Under the pieces are notes generated by a model. It worked only from the letters and a program-made list of their open reading frames with translations, was not told the origin of the DNA and ran no database searches. Below, piece after piece: positions 42,755-52,453 of a DNA stretch of 64,000 nt. The position numbers and the translations under genes are program-made. Position 1 is the first letter of the stretch, and every line of letters begins with the position of its first letter. This DNA is from M55B177 sp034722275 (GTDB lineage Bacteria > Chloroflexota > Dehalococcoidia > GIF9 > AB-539-J10): positions 1-64,000 of the forward strand of contig JAYENW010000022.1 of the NCBI GenBank assembly GCA_034722275.1, in the 5' to 3' direction.

Positions 42755-43651
42755 TTAGTTTTTTGATGACGGTTGATTTCTCCTCATGCCAGGAGGGCTG
42801 TTGCCGAAGTATATTTTAGTGTGAGGCCAGGGAATCTCGATTCCTTCCTTGTCAAAGGTTTTCTTGATGCGGAGGCGCAGTTCTCCCATTACATCCCACT
42901 GACGCATGGGCTTAACATCTCCTAATATTTTGATTTCGATGCCAGAATCTCCCAGTTTATTCACCCTGAGCACCTTTGGCGTGGTGATAAAGTCCTTTTT
43001 CCACTTTGGGTCTTCAGCCATTTCCTGACAAACTCTGTTTATTACTTCGAATACATGGTCGAGGTTTTCTCCATAGCCTACGGAAACATTTAAATTTACC
43101 CGGGCATATTTCTTGGTCAAATTGCTTGCTGTTTTTATTTCTCCATTGGGTATGGAGTGGACTGTGCCATCGAAATCTCTGAGGACAGTGCGGCGCAATC
43201 CTATTTCCTCAACCAGACCACCGGTGCCAGCAACATTGACTACATCGCCTACTCTATATTGATCCTCTAATAGAACAAAGATGCCGGCGATTATGTCCCT
43301 GATTAAACTCTGGGCGCCGAAGCTAACAGCAAGACCAATAATGCCAAGCCCTGCCAATGCTGCGGCGATATTCACTCCGAACTCGGGGAGTATGGTAAAA
43401 ATGACGATAATAACAATGATAACTGTGCCAATGTTAACTAAAGCTGAAGATAAGGTATAGGCTCTTTTCTCTACTTCTGTCTTGGGTTCGCCTTTCATTC
43501 TTTGTGAGACGACTTTTCTGATGATGAGTGGCACGAAGTGGCGCATGAGGAAGTACAGGACAAGGGCGATGATAACGCTGATTAAAATACTGACCCCGCT
43601 ATCCTTTAACCATTCCATACTGAATATCTGGGTTTTGCTTAGTTCAGGCAT
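42755..43651 (-). CDS. mscS: Small-conductance mechanosensitive channel (MscS family)
   Basis: 298 aa. Three N-terminal membrane helices (about 15-37, 67-90 and 93-115). The pore-lining helix is Ala/Gly-rich (NIAAALAGLGIIGLAVSFGA), then comes the MscS beta domain VGDVVNVAGTGGLVEEIGLRRTVLRDFDG and an alpha/beta C-terminal cage. Releases solutes on osmotic downshock. ATG 43651 with GAGGA 7 nt upstream. Confidence 0.93.
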   Translation of the reverse strand: MPELSKTQIFSMEWLKDSGVSILISVIIALVLYFLMRHFVPLIIRKVVSQRMKGEPKTEVEKRAYTLSSALVNIGTVIIVIIVIFTILPEFGVNIAAALAGLGIIGLAVSFGAQSLIRDIIAGIFVLLEDQYRVGDVVNVAGTGGLVEEIGLRRTVLRDFDGTVHSIPNGEIKTASNLTKKYARVNLNVSVGYGENLDHVFEVINRVCQEMAEDPKWKKDFITTPKVLRVNKLGDSGIEIKILGDVKPMRQWDVMGELRLRIKKTFDKEGIEIPWPHTKIYFGNSPPGMRRNQPSSKN

Positions 43652-43829
43652 ATTTTTTCCTCAAAACTTATCGCCTTTTGGGCTATCACGATGTTTACAG
43701 TTATCCTTTGCTTCACAGCAGAGCTTATGCTAGCATAAGTGGAGTTGGCTATCAATTGATGATAGAGAAAAGCGTGTTATTAGCCGAGCATACCAGCAAG
43801 GTTGGCTCTTTACAATTAAGGAATGTTAA

Positions 43830-46460
43830 GTGACTGCTGATGAACTGAGGCAAACCTTTCTAAAGTTTTTTGAAGGCAAGGGGCATAAACTCGTTCCCAG
43901 TTCTCCTCTTGTTCCCTATCGAGACCCTACTCTCTTGCTGACCAGCGCTGGCATGGTGCAGTTTAAGCCCTATTTTGTAGGACTGGAAGTGCCCCCAGCC
44001 CCGAGGTTAGTTTCCTGTCAGAAGTGCTTTCGCACCACTGATATTGATTCAGTAGGTGATAGCAAGCATCTTACCTTTTTTGAGATGCTGGGCAATTTCA
44101 GCGTTGGTGACTATTTTAAGAAAGAGGCTATTTCCTGGTCCTGGGAGTTTGTTACCCGGCACTTGAAGCTGCCAGAAGAACGCCTCTGGCTAACAATTTA
44201 CCTGAATGACGACGAGGCTTTTAACTATTGGCGGGCACTTGGGCTTCCTGGAGAGAGAATACTGCGCTTTGGTGAAGAGGATAATTTTTGGGGCCCTGCT
44301 GGTGATACTGGGCCTTGTGGCCCCTGCAGTGAAATCCATTATGACCTGGGGGAAGAGTTTGGGTGTGGTAAGCCAGACTGTAGACCTAACTGTGACTGCG
44401 GCCGTTTCTCTGAGATATGGAATCTGGTGTTCACTCAGTACAACCAGGATATTAATGGGAAGCGCATTCCCTTACCCAAACCCAATATAGATACTGGAAT
44501 GGGACTGGAGAGAACTCTGGCGGCTATCCAGGGTAAGTCCTCTCCTTATGAAACCGGTTTATTTTCTTCTTTAATAGGGCGAGTTTGTAGTTTAACCGGC
44601 AAGAAATATGGTCAAGATGAGAGTATTGACCGGGCCATGCGAGTCATTGTTGAGCATGGGCGTGGCAGCGCTTTCCTTATCGCTGACGGCGTTATGCCTT
44701 CCAATGAAGGAAGGGGCTATATTTTAAGACGTATATTACGCCGGGCCTCGCTCTTTGGCAGGAAATTGGGTTTGAGTGAGCCTTTCTTGGGTGAAATTGC
44801 GGAGATCGCCATTGGCGAGATGAAGCATGTGTATCCTGAACTCGAGGCTAACCAGGCTATAATCACAGAAGTTGTCCAGATAGAAGAAAATAGATTTGCT
44901 ACTACACTGGAGGTAGGGCTTGCACTGGTGGAAAACTTGATTAGTGAGGCTCTCGAAGAAAAGCGAAATTATCTTGAAGGAAAAGAAGTATTCCGGCTTT
45001 ATGATACCTATGGTTTTCCCAGAGAGTTGACCGCTGAAATGGCGAGGGAGAAAGGTCTTTCTATAGATTCAGAGGGCTTCGATGCTGAATTGGAAAGACA
45101 GCGAGAGAAAGCTAGAGCAGTAACCAAGATAGTATCAGTTGGCGTTGATGTCATTTCAGCTCCACCGAGTGCTGATACTAAATTTGTTGGCTATGAAACA
45201 ACTATATCCCAATCCAAAGTCCTTGAGTTGCGAGTTGCCGAGCAATCAGTGGAAGCTGCTTCTGAGAAAGATAAAGTTGACATAATACTTGATAAGACTC
45301 CCTTCTATGCTGAAATGGGAGGCCAAGTTGGTGATAGAGGGGAGATCAGTGGTGATAAAGGCAGAGCAGTTATCGCAAACACCATTAAAAGTTCTTCAGA
45401 TGTGATAATTCACCAGGGTAAGCTTGTTGAGGGAAAAATTTCTGTTGGTGATAAAGCGGATGTCAAGGTTGATTTTCCTCGCCGTCTTGACATCGCTCGT
45501 AACCACACAGCTACCCATCTGCTCCAGGCTGCTTTAAGGCGGGTATTGGGCAACCGTATTCAACAAAGAGGCTCGCTGGTGGAGGCTGAGAGGCTCAGGT
45601 TTGATTTCCCTCAGATGCTGCCTTTATCTCAGGACGAGTTGAGCGAAATTCAGCGCTGGGTCAATGAAAGAATCCGCCAGAACCTGGCGGTAAAAACGGA
45701 AGTGATTCCTTATGATGAGGCTATTGCTGGTGGCGCCACCGCTTTGTTTGAGGAAAAGTATAGTGAAATGGTTCGAGTGGTGGAAATTGGCGAACCAGTG
45801 ATAAGCAAGGAACTTTGTGGCGGCACTCATGTGAAAGCAACAGGAGAAATTGGTCTCTTCCTGATAACCAGTGAAGGCAGTATCGGCACAGGTTTGCGCC
45901 GCATTGAGGCGGTAACCGGCAGAGCTGCGGAATCCTTGATAGCCAGTCGCTTCTCTGACCTGCAGAGTATAGCTGCTGATGTCGAGACTCCCATTGAGAA
46001 AATTCCTGAAAAGATAAAAGCGCTATTTGCTGATTTGGAGAAAGAGCGCAAACATGCCCTATTGTTGGAAAGGGAACTATCTCGTAGGATTGTAGACTCC
46101 TTACTTGAAGAGGTGGAAGAGATAGATGGAGTAACTGTCTTAACTGCCAGGGTGCCACCTGTGACTGCTCCTGTTCTCCGAGAAATGGGGGATGTGCTGC
46201 GAGATAAGTTAAAGAGTGGCATAATAGTTTTAAGTGCGGTTTATACTGGCAAACCATATTTTTTGGCTATGGTGACTCCTGATCTGGTGGCTCGGGGATT
46301 TCATGGCGGCGATATTATCCGCGAGGCAACCAGGATTACTAGTGGGGGAGGTGGTGGTAAAGCAGCGATGGCTCAGGGAGGTGGTAAGGATCCATCCAGA
46401 GTTGATGAGGCTTTGGAGACAGTTAAAGGTATTATTGCTCGCCAGGTCTCCTCTCTTTGA
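43830..46460 (+). CDS. alaS: Alanyl-tRNA synthetase
   Basis: 876 aa, full length. Class II catalytic domain from FLKFFEGKGHKLVPSSPL, tRNA recognition domain, editing domain with HTATHLLQAAL and CGGTH (metal ligands), coiled coil and C-terminal DHHA1-like GGGGKAAMAQGGG. A compact Cys cluster (CGKPDCRPNCDCG, about 176) is in the catalytic part. GTG start at 43830 with AAGGA 7 nt upstream. Stop overlaps the next frame; first gene of a seven-gene operon. Confidence 0.97.
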   Translation: MTADELRQTFLKFFEGKGHKLVPSSPLVPYRDPTLLLTSAGMVQFKPYFVGLEVPPAPRLVSCQKCFRTTDIDSVGDSKHLTFFEMLGNFSVGDYFKKEAISWSWEFVTRHLKLPEERLWLTIYLNDDEAFNYWRALGLPGERILRFGEEDNFWGPAGDTGPCGPCSEIHYDLGEEFGCGKPDCRPNCDCGRFSEIWNLVFTQYNQDINGKRIPLPKPNIDTGMGLERTLAAIQGKSSPYETGLFSSLIGRVCSLTGKKYGQDESIDRAMRVIVEHGRGSAFLIADGVMPSNEGRGYILRRILRRASLFGRKLGLSEPFLGEIAEIAIGEMKHVYPELEANQAIITEVVQIEENRFATTLEVGLALVENLISEALEEKRNYLEGKEVFRLYDTYGFPRELTAEMAREKGLSIDSEGFDAELERQREKARAVTKIVSVGVDVISAPPSADTKFVGYETTISQSKVLELRVAEQSVEAASEKDKVDIILDKTPFYAEMGGQVGDRGEISGDKGRAVIANTIKSSSDVIIHQGKLVEGKISVGDKADVKVDFPRRLDIARNHTATHLLQAALRRVLGNRIQQRGSLVEAERLRFDFPQMLPLSQDELSEIQRWVNERIRQNLAVKTEVIPYDEAIAGGATALFEEKYSEMVRVVEIGEPVISKELCGGTHVKATGEIGLFLITSEGSIGTGLRRIEAVTGRAAESLIASRFSDLQSIAADVETPIEKIPEKIKALFADLEKERKHALLLERELSRRIVDSLLEEVEEIDGVTVLTARVPPVTAPVLREMGDVLRDKLKSGIIVLSAVYTGKPYFLAMVTPDLVARGFHGGDIIREATRITSGGGGGKAAMAQGGGKDPSRVDEALETVKGIIARQVSSL

Positions 46461-46486
46461 TGAAGGATAACCGGTGTCTGGTAAAA

Positions 46487-46963
46487 ATGCGCAGTTTGGG
46501 ACTTGATGTTGGAGATAAGAGAATCGGGGTGGCTTTAAGCGACCCTGAGGGGGTGATAGCGTTTTCTCTCATGACAATTGCCGCTGCTGACAGAAATGCA
46601 GCTATAGAGAATATTATCCAGCTTGCAGAGCAATATGAAACACAACGTATTGTGGTTGGTTTGCCTCTTTGTCTGGATGGAAAGCTGGGAACACAGGCTG
46701 AAAAAGTGACGTCCTTCGCCGATGAATTGTCATCACAGGCAAAGCTGGGCAATCGCAGCCAGGTGAATATTCAGCTATGGGATGAACGGCTTTCCACAAT
46801 AGGCGCTGAGCGCTTGCTCATTGAGGCTCAAGATGGCGGCAACAAGCCAAAATCGGCCATAAAGAAGAAAATTTCAAGCAAACAACACAATTCTCCACGA
46901 AATGGAATAGATGCCATGGCGGCAGCTTTCATTCTCCAGGGTTTCCTCGACAGCTTGAGATAA
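46487..46963 (+). CDS. ruvX: Putative pre-16S rRNA nuclease RuvX/YqgF
   Basis: 158 aa from ATG 46487 (MRSLGLDVGDKRIGVALSD), the usual family start. ATG 46460, overlapping the alaS stop, would add nine residues. RNase H-like fold with catalytic Asp in LGLDVG, IVVGLPL, LWDERLST and the C-terminal IDAMAAAFILQGFL. Processes 16S rRNA 5' ends. alaS-ruvX adjacency is common. Confidence 0.93.
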   Translation: MRSLGLDVGDKRIGVALSDPEGVIAFSLMTIAAADRNAAIENIIQLAEQYETQRIVVGLPLCLDGKLGTQAEKVTSFADELSSQAKLGNRSQVNIQLWDERLSTIGAERLLIEAQDGGNKPKSAIKKKISSKQHNSPRNGIDAMAAAFILQGFLDSLR

Positions 46964-46970
46964 AAAAGCA

Positions 46971-47846
46971 ATGCCAGAGTTTGTAGGTCTTATTGGCTAT
47001 CCCTTGAGACATTCTCTTTCTCCTCACTTTCAACAGGCGGCTCTGGACTATTATGGCCTTGATATTTGCTATCAAGCCTGGGAAACAGCTCCTGAGGAGC
47101 TTGAGATAGCAATAGCCAGGCTGAAGGAGCCACAAAATTTGGGTGCTAATGTGACTGTCCCTTATAAGGAAGCCGTTTTACCTCTACTGGATCAAGTTGA
47201 TAGGCTGGCGAATTTGATTGGGGCGGTAAACACAATAGTTAACAGGAATGGCAGCCTCTGGGGTTACAATACTGATGCTCATGGTTTTATGAAAGCGCTG
47301 AAAAAGCAGGGTGATTTTGAGGCTGGAGGCAAAAGAGCGGCTATTCTAGGGGCTGGTGGTGCGGCCAGGGCAGTGGGTTTTGCTCTGGTGAAGGGTAAGG
47401 CAGCCTCCCTTCTCATCGCCAATCGAACTCTGAAGCGAAGCCAGGCACTGGCTGGCAGCCTGAGGCACTATATATCTCAATCCGAATTGGAGACCGAAGT
47501 CAGAGTATTAACGTGGCCAAGTCTGGCTTCCAGCAATGTTTTCTATGATTGTAATCTTGTGGTTAACTGCACCACTATAGGGATGAAATATGGTTCTTCG
47601 GAAGGGCAATCGCCTCTTGGCATAGATGTGATTCCTGAAAGGATATTGGTCTACGACTTGATATATAATCCCTATCCCACACCTTTGCTGTACCTGGCAC
47701 GAGAGGCTGGAGCCAATATACTTGGTGGCCTGCCTATGTTAGTATATCAAGGAGCTGCTTCCTTTGAGCTGTGGACGGGGGAAGAAACTCCAATTGACAT
47801 AATGTATAACAAGGCTGAAGAAATGCTATTGGGAGGTGAAAGATGA
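46971..47846 (+). CDS. aroE: Shikimate dehydrogenase
   Basis: 291 aa. NADPH-dependent reduction of 3-dehydroshikimate. Substrate motifs GYPLRHSLSPHFQQ and NVTVPYKE (catalytic Lys), YNTDAHGF, nucleotide loop GAGGAARAVGFAL and the C-terminal GLPMLVYQGAASFELWTG. It starts 7 nt after ruvX and overlaps sppA by ATGA. Confidence 0.96.
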   Translation: MPEFVGLIGYPLRHSLSPHFQQAALDYYGLDICYQAWETAPEELEIAIARLKEPQNLGANVTVPYKEAVLPLLDQVDRLANLIGAVNTIVNRNGSLWGYNTDAHGFMKALKKQGDFEAGGKRAAILGAGGAARAVGFALVKGKAASLLIANRTLKRSQALAGSLRHYISQSELETEVRVLTWPSLASSNVFYDCNLVVNCTTIGMKYGSSEGQSPLGIDVIPERILVYDLIYNPYPTPLLYLAREAGANILGGLPMLVYQGAASFELWTGEETPIDIMYNKAEEMLLGGER

Positions 47847-48760
47847 AAGGTAAAAAAACAGCTCTCGCTGTTCTGGTGCCATTGCTGCTTGCGATGATTT
47901 TATTTCCCATGGCTTGTGTATCAGTGCCAGGGAGAGATAAAGTTGCCGTGATTCCTCTTTCTGGGACTATCACAGCTGGAAGCAGTTTCTTTAGCCCTAC
48001 AATTACACCGCAAGCAGTAAAGGAGCAGCTGGATAGGGCCGAGAGAGATAAGGTGGTGAAGGCAGTTGTTCTTCGTGTAGAAAGCCCTGGTGGGGTAGTA
48101 GCGCCCTGTCAGGAAATTTTGGAGGAGATAGAGAGGGTTAAGCAATCAAAACCTGTTGTCGTCAGTATGGGAGAGCAAGCTACCTCTGGCGGCTATTATA
48201 TCTCATGCAAAGCAGATAAAATTGTAGCGTTGCCAGGCACATTAACCGGGAGCATTGGTGTTATTGCTGAAATACCCAATGTCCAGGGGCTTTATGAAAA
48301 ACTGGGTATCCAGATGCAAATCTTTAAAGGTGGCAAGTATAAAGATATGTACGCTGGGCTGAGAGAGCTAACTCCTGAAGAACGGGAGATAATGCAAGAA
48401 ATGGTTGATGTATACTATGAACAATTTGTTGCTGTTGTGGCTGAAGGCAGGGGATTAAGCACAGAACAGGTAAAGAATCTAGCTACAGGACAGATTTATA
48501 CTGGTGTTGAGGCTAAGGAGCTGGGTTTAGTTGATGAATTGGGTGGTGTGGACACTGCCATAAATTTAGCAACACAACTGGCTGGTGTTGTGTCTCCTGA
48601 AGTGGAATATTACCAGCAAGCGAGGCCGTCATTGAGATCGCTCTTGGGATTGGCTGATATCGCCCGATTGAGATTGTTAGGGTTGAGCGGGCAGGATATT
48701 ATTCTGCTGCAAATCCTGAGTAATGCGTATCCTCAGCCTCAATATTTATATCAGAGCTAA
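47843..48760 (+). CDS. sppA: Signal peptide peptidase SppA-type S49 lipoprotein
   Basis: 305 aa. N-terminal signal with lipobox-like FPMAC (Cys about 26), which differs from a simple membrane anchor. S49 serine/lysine peptidase: nucleophile Ser in QATSGGYYIS, general base Lys in FKGGKYKDMYAGLR. Degrades cleaved signal peptides on the outer face. It overlaps aroE by 4 nt and aroC by 1 nt, an unusual insertion inside an aro operon. Confidence 0.92.
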   Translation: MKGKKTALAVLVPLLLAMILFPMACVSVPGRDKVAVIPLSGTITAGSSFFSPTITPQAVKEQLDRAERDKVVKAVVLRVESPGGVVAPCQEILEEIERVKQSKPVVVSMGEQATSGGYYISCKADKIVALPGTLTGSIGVIAEIPNVQGLYEKLGIQMQIFKGGKYKDMYAGLRELTPEEREIMQEMVDVYYEQFVAVVAEGRGLSTEQVKNLATGQIYTGVEAKELGLVDELGGVDTAINLATQLAGVVSPEVEYYQQARPSLRSLLGLADIARLRLLGLSGQDIILLQILSNAYPQPQYLYQS

Positions 48761-49902
48761 TGGGGCAATTTCGTTTTATCACCGCTGGCGAATCACACGG
48801 GAAAGGTTTGACTGCCATAGTTGAAGGATTGGTGGCCTGGCTCCCCTTAGATGTGGAGTACATCAATAAGGAGTTAAAACGGCGCCAGGGTGGCTATGGG
48901 CGCAGCTCTCGCATGCAGTTAGAAGAAGATAAAGCTGAGATTACCTCGGGAATTTATCGTGGGCTTACAACCGGCAATCCCATCGCGATTTTTATCTCCA
49001 ACCGGGACTGGCGTGAGGCTGAGCCGGTAACTTGCCCCCGTCCTGGACATGCTGACCTTGCGGGAGTGACCAAATATGGCCTTAAAGATATTAGACCGAT
49101 AATGGAAAGAGCCAGCGCGCGTGAGACCGCGGCCAGGGTGGCGGTGGGAGCACTGGCGAAAAGATTTCTGGAGGAATTTGACATCACCATTCATAGCCAC
49201 ACAGTAGCTATTGGTGGCGTCAAAATTTCAGGGCAGGATAGTATGAAGTTTATAGATTGGCAGCGGGTTGAAGATTCCCCTGTTCGCTGCGTTGCCTCTG
49301 ATATAACGCAAAAGATGATAGCGGTTATTGATAAAGCTAAAGCTGATGGAGATACTTTAGGTGGTGTCTTTGAAGTCATTGCCCATGGCGTGCCTATTGG
49401 CCTGGGAAGCCATGCTCACTGGGAGCGTCGACTCGATGGCAGAATTGCCCAGGCAGTGATGAGTATCAATAGTGTGAAGGGAGTGGAGATTGGCTCTGGA
49501 TTTGCTCTGGCCGCTCTTAAAGGCTCAAAGGCTCACGATGTTATCGAGCCCAATCCCTGTAGCGGAGCGAAGGGTCTGCCATGGCATCGCCTCGGCAACC
49601 ATGCTGGTGGTGTAGAAGGTGGCATAAGTAATGGTGAGGATATGGTAATCAAAGCGGTAGTCAAGCCCATCGCTACTTTGGCTAAGCCACTACCTTCCTT
49701 AGACCTTCGCACTGGGGAGGTAGTCGAAGCCCACTATGAGCGCAGTGATATTTGTGTTGTTCCTGCTGCTGGGGTAATTGCCGAGGCAATGCTGGCTATT
49801 GTCTTGGCTGATGCCTGTCTGGAGAAATTTGGTGGAGATAACTTGAAAGAAACTCTGGCAAATTACCATAGTTACTTGGGCGGTATCTCTCTATGGAAAT
49901 AG
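48760..49902 (+). CDS. aroC: Chorismate synthase
   Basis: 380 aa. FMN-dependent last step to chorismate. Signatures AGESHGKGLTAIVEG at the start, RRQGGYGRSSRM, RPGHADLAGVTKYG, RASARETAARVAVGA and NHAGGVEGGISNGEDM. ATG 48760 shares a base with the sppA stop (TAATG). It overlaps aroKB by 10 nt. Confidence 0.97.
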   Translation: MGQFRFITAGESHGKGLTAIVEGLVAWLPLDVEYINKELKRRQGGYGRSSRMQLEEDKAEITSGIYRGLTTGNPIAIFISNRDWREAEPVTCPRPGHADLAGVTKYGLKDIRPIMERASARETAARVAVGALAKRFLEEFDITIHSHTVAIGGVKISGQDSMKFIDWQRVEDSPVRCVASDITQKMIAVIDKAKADGDTLGGVFEVIAHGVPIGLGSHAHWERRLDGRIAQAVMSINSVKGVEIGSGFALAALKGSKAHDVIEPNPCSGAKGLPWHRLGNHAGGVEGGISNGEDMVIKAVVKPIATLAKPLPSLDLRTGEVVEAHYERSDICVVPAAGVIAEAMLAIVLADACLEKFGGDNLKETLANYHSYLGGISLWK

Positions 49903-51566
49903 GTGAGGATATTATTATTGCAGGTTTCTCTGGCACAGGTAAATCGCAGGTAGCCAGAGAGGTAGCACAGCGCCTGGATTGGCATTTTATTGATACCGAT
50001 AATGAGGTAAGTCAGCTTGCGGGGAAGTCAATCGCCGAGATTTTCCAACAGGATGGTGAAGGCAAATTCAGAAAACTGGAGCGTCACATTATCGAGAAAG
50101 CTTGTCAGCAAAAACAAGCAGTTATGGCGCTTGGTGGTGGCGCTATCGTTGATCCTCGAAACTATAAACTGCTTGCCCGAAGCGGAGCTATTATCTGTCT
50201 TGAAGCTGAACCGGAAACAATCTATCAACGTTTATTCAAAGAGAAGGCTTACGATGTTGAAGCTGAAGTGCGTCCTCTTTTGAGTGATGAAAACCCTCTG
50301 GAGCGTATCAGGGAGCTTAAGGCCTCAAGGCAGCATTATTACGATGATGCTGCCTTGACGATTCATACTGACCATCTGAATATCAATCAGGTGGCTGGTG
50401 AGGTGATCAGGGTTTGGAAGTTGCTTGGGCATCGTGCATCCCATAGTCACGGGGCCAAAGCTGGCAGTGATATAGATGAAGATATCGCTTCCTGGGTAGA
50501 AACTCCCATTCAAAGTTATCCCCTTTTTGTTGGTTATGGCTTACTGGATAAACTTGGAGTAAAAATGAAGCAGGCCGATTTATCGGGCACGGCCATCGTG
50601 GTAAGCGATGAAAATGTATTCTCTTTCTATGGCAGCAGAGTTGAGGGAATCTTGAAAGATGCTGGTTTTGCTGTCAACTCCTTTGTGGTGCTGCCAGGGG
50701 AAACAAGCAAGAGTATGGATGCTGTTAGCACTATCTATGATTTCATGGTTGGGCACCGTGTGGAGCGAAATGACGTCATTGTTGCTCTAGGTGGTGGTGT
50801 GGTAGGAGATTTGGCAGGTTTTGTCGCAGCTACTTTCCTGCGAGGCATCTCCTGGGTGCAGGTGCCCACCAGTTTGTTGGCTATGGTTGATGCCAGCATT
50901 GGAGGCAAGGTGGGGGTGAATCATCCTCAGGGGAAAAACCTTATCGGTGCTTTTTATCAGCCCAGCCTGGTTTTGGCGGACTGCCAGACTTTGACTACTC
51001 TGCCGCAGCGGGAACTCATTTCGGGGTGGGCTGAAGTTATCAAACATGGCTTGATCCTGGATAGAAGTTTTGTCGAATTCTTGGAAGCTGATGCTGAGGC
51101 GATAAAGCGGGAGGGAGCTTTGCTCACTCAAGCTGTTGCCCGCAGTGCTGCTATCAAGGCGCTGGTTGTTAACGAGGATGAAAAAGAGAAGGGGAAACGT
51201 ATTGTGTTGAACTATGGGCATACTATCGCTCATGGACTGGAGGCGGCCACTCAATATGGATGTTTTCTGCACGGCGAGGCAGTAGCTATTGGCATGGTGG
51301 GGGCAGCTAGGATAGCTGAAAAGCAGGGGCTTTTATCTTCGAATGTGGTCCAGCGGCAGCAGATGCTCCTGGAACGATTTAATCTCCCAGTAAGCTTTTC
51401 TCACATAGACTTGGGCAAAGTGATGAAGGCTATGGAGTTGGATAAAAAGATAAGAGAAAAGACAATTCAGTGGGTTCTTTTACAGGATATCGGCAGGACA
51501 GTGATTCATAATAATGTGCCTCAGCAGATTGTATTGGATGTTCTTCAGGAGTTGATGGAGTCATGA
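49893..51566 (+). CDS. aroKB: Bifunctional shikimate kinase / 3-dehydroquinate synthase
   Basis: 557 aa fusion. AroK occupies about 1-175: P-loop GFSGTGKSQVA, shikimate-binding DTDNEV and GGGAIVDPR. A short linker, then AroB from about 195: LGGGVVGDLAGFVAATFLRG, VPTSLLAMVDASIGGKVGVN, and metal ligands in LNYGHTIAHGLE and FLHGEAVAIGM. It joins two non-consecutive shikimate-pathway steps in one chain. Overlaps aroC and ubiA. Confidence 0.96.
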   Translation: MEIGEDIIIAGFSGTGKSQVAREVAQRLDWHFIDTDNEVSQLAGKSIAEIFQQDGEGKFRKLERHIIEKACQQKQAVMALGGGAIVDPRNYKLLARSGAIICLEAEPETIYQRLFKEKAYDVEAEVRPLLSDENPLERIRELKASRQHYYDDAALTIHTDHLNINQVAGEVIRVWKLLGHRASHSHGAKAGSDIDEDIASWVETPIQSYPLFVGYGLLDKLGVKMKQADLSGTAIVVSDENVFSFYGSRVEGILKDAGFAVNSFVVLPGETSKSMDAVSTIYDFMVGHRVERNDVIVALGGGVVGDLAGFVAATFLRGISWVQVPTSLLAMVDASIGGKVGVNHPQGKNLIGAFYQPSLVLADCQTLTTLPQRELISGWAEVIKHGLILDRSFVEFLEADAEAIKREGALLTQAVARSAAIKALVVNEDEKEKGKRIVLNYGHTIAHGLEAATQYGCFLHGEAVAIGMVGAARIAEKQGLLSSNVVQRQQMLLERFNLPVSFSHIDLGKVMKAMELDKKIREKTIQWVLLQDIGRTVIHNNVPQQIVLDVLQELMES

Positions 51567-52450
51567 ATGCAATAGCTGTGATTAAAACGAAATCTGTCTG
51601 GAACTATATTGAAGTGCTGAAACCCCGAGAGTCAGGACTGCACACGCTTATGGGTGTTGTTGCTGCCCTGGTTGCAGTTGGCGATATCGTTGCCTCTGGA
51701 AATGTTTTCCCTTTGCGAGAGTTTGTTCTTGCTGCTGTTGCTATTGCCTGCGGTATCCCGGGATGTAATGGGCTTACTAACTATCTTGACCGCAATGTTG
51801 ATGCTCAGATGCAAAGAACCTGCCTTAGAGCTTTGCCATCCCGTCGTATTTATCCACCAGAAAAATCACTGCCTGTGATAGTTACGCTTGTGATTCTTGG
51901 CCTGGCTTTGGCCTGGCTGATCAATTTATTATGCTTTATTTGTGGGTTGGTAGGTGTTATAGCTGCTGTGCTGTGGCGTAAGACTTCTCTGGAGGTCTTT
52001 TTGGGAATTGTGGCTGGCTGGAGTCCAGTACTAATTGGGTGGTTTGCTATAAAACCTGTGTTCAGCCTTCAAATCCTGTCTATTTGTCTTCTTGTTGCTG
52101 TTTGGATTCCTCTGCATGTCTGGAGTTTGATGGTTGCCTACCGAGATGATTATCGCAATGCTGGGCTTCACTATTTCCCCCTCAACTGGGAGGTCAGGAA
52201 ATCAGTGAGACTGTTATTCAGCCTCGCATTTTTGCTTTTTGCTATATCTATATTTGTGTTCTTCGCTGGCGAATTCCACCTGCCTTATCTTATAGTAGCT
52301 ATTATTCTCGGTGTGGTGATGATTTCCGCCTGTGGCCGGCTTCTTACAGCTCAGCATTCTAAAGCGGCATGGCAAGTATACAAGCTAACTGCTTTTCCTT
52401 ATCTGGGTGTTATCTTTATCACCATGTGTCTCGACGCCTGGTTATTCTGA
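51563..52450 (+). CDS. UbiA prenyltransferase, CtaB (heme O synthase)-like
   Basis: 295 aa, about 8-9 membrane helices. The first Asp-rich motif is NYLDRNVDAQMQRT and the second is YRDDYRNAGLHYFP. Both resemble protoheme IX farnesyltransferase more than quinone UbiA. For an anaerobe without visible oxidase genes, a heme O role is surprising; another aromatic or heme-like acceptor is possible. ATGA overlap with aroKB. Confidence 0.8.
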   Translation: MNAIAVIKTKSVWNYIEVLKPRESGLHTLMGVVAALVAVGDIVASGNVFPLREFVLAAVAIACGIPGCNGLTNYLDRNVDAQMQRTCLRALPSRRIYPPEKSLPVIVTLVILGLALAWLINLLCFICGLVGVIAAVLWRKTSLEVFLGIVAGWSPVLIGWFAIKPVFSLQILSICLLVAVWIPLHVWSLMVAYRDDYRNAGLHYFPLNWEVRKSVRLLFSLAFLLFAISIFVFFAGEFHLPYLIVAIILGVVMISACGRLLTAQHSKAAWQVYKLTAFPYLGVIFITMCLDAWLF

Positions 52451-52453
52451 TTG

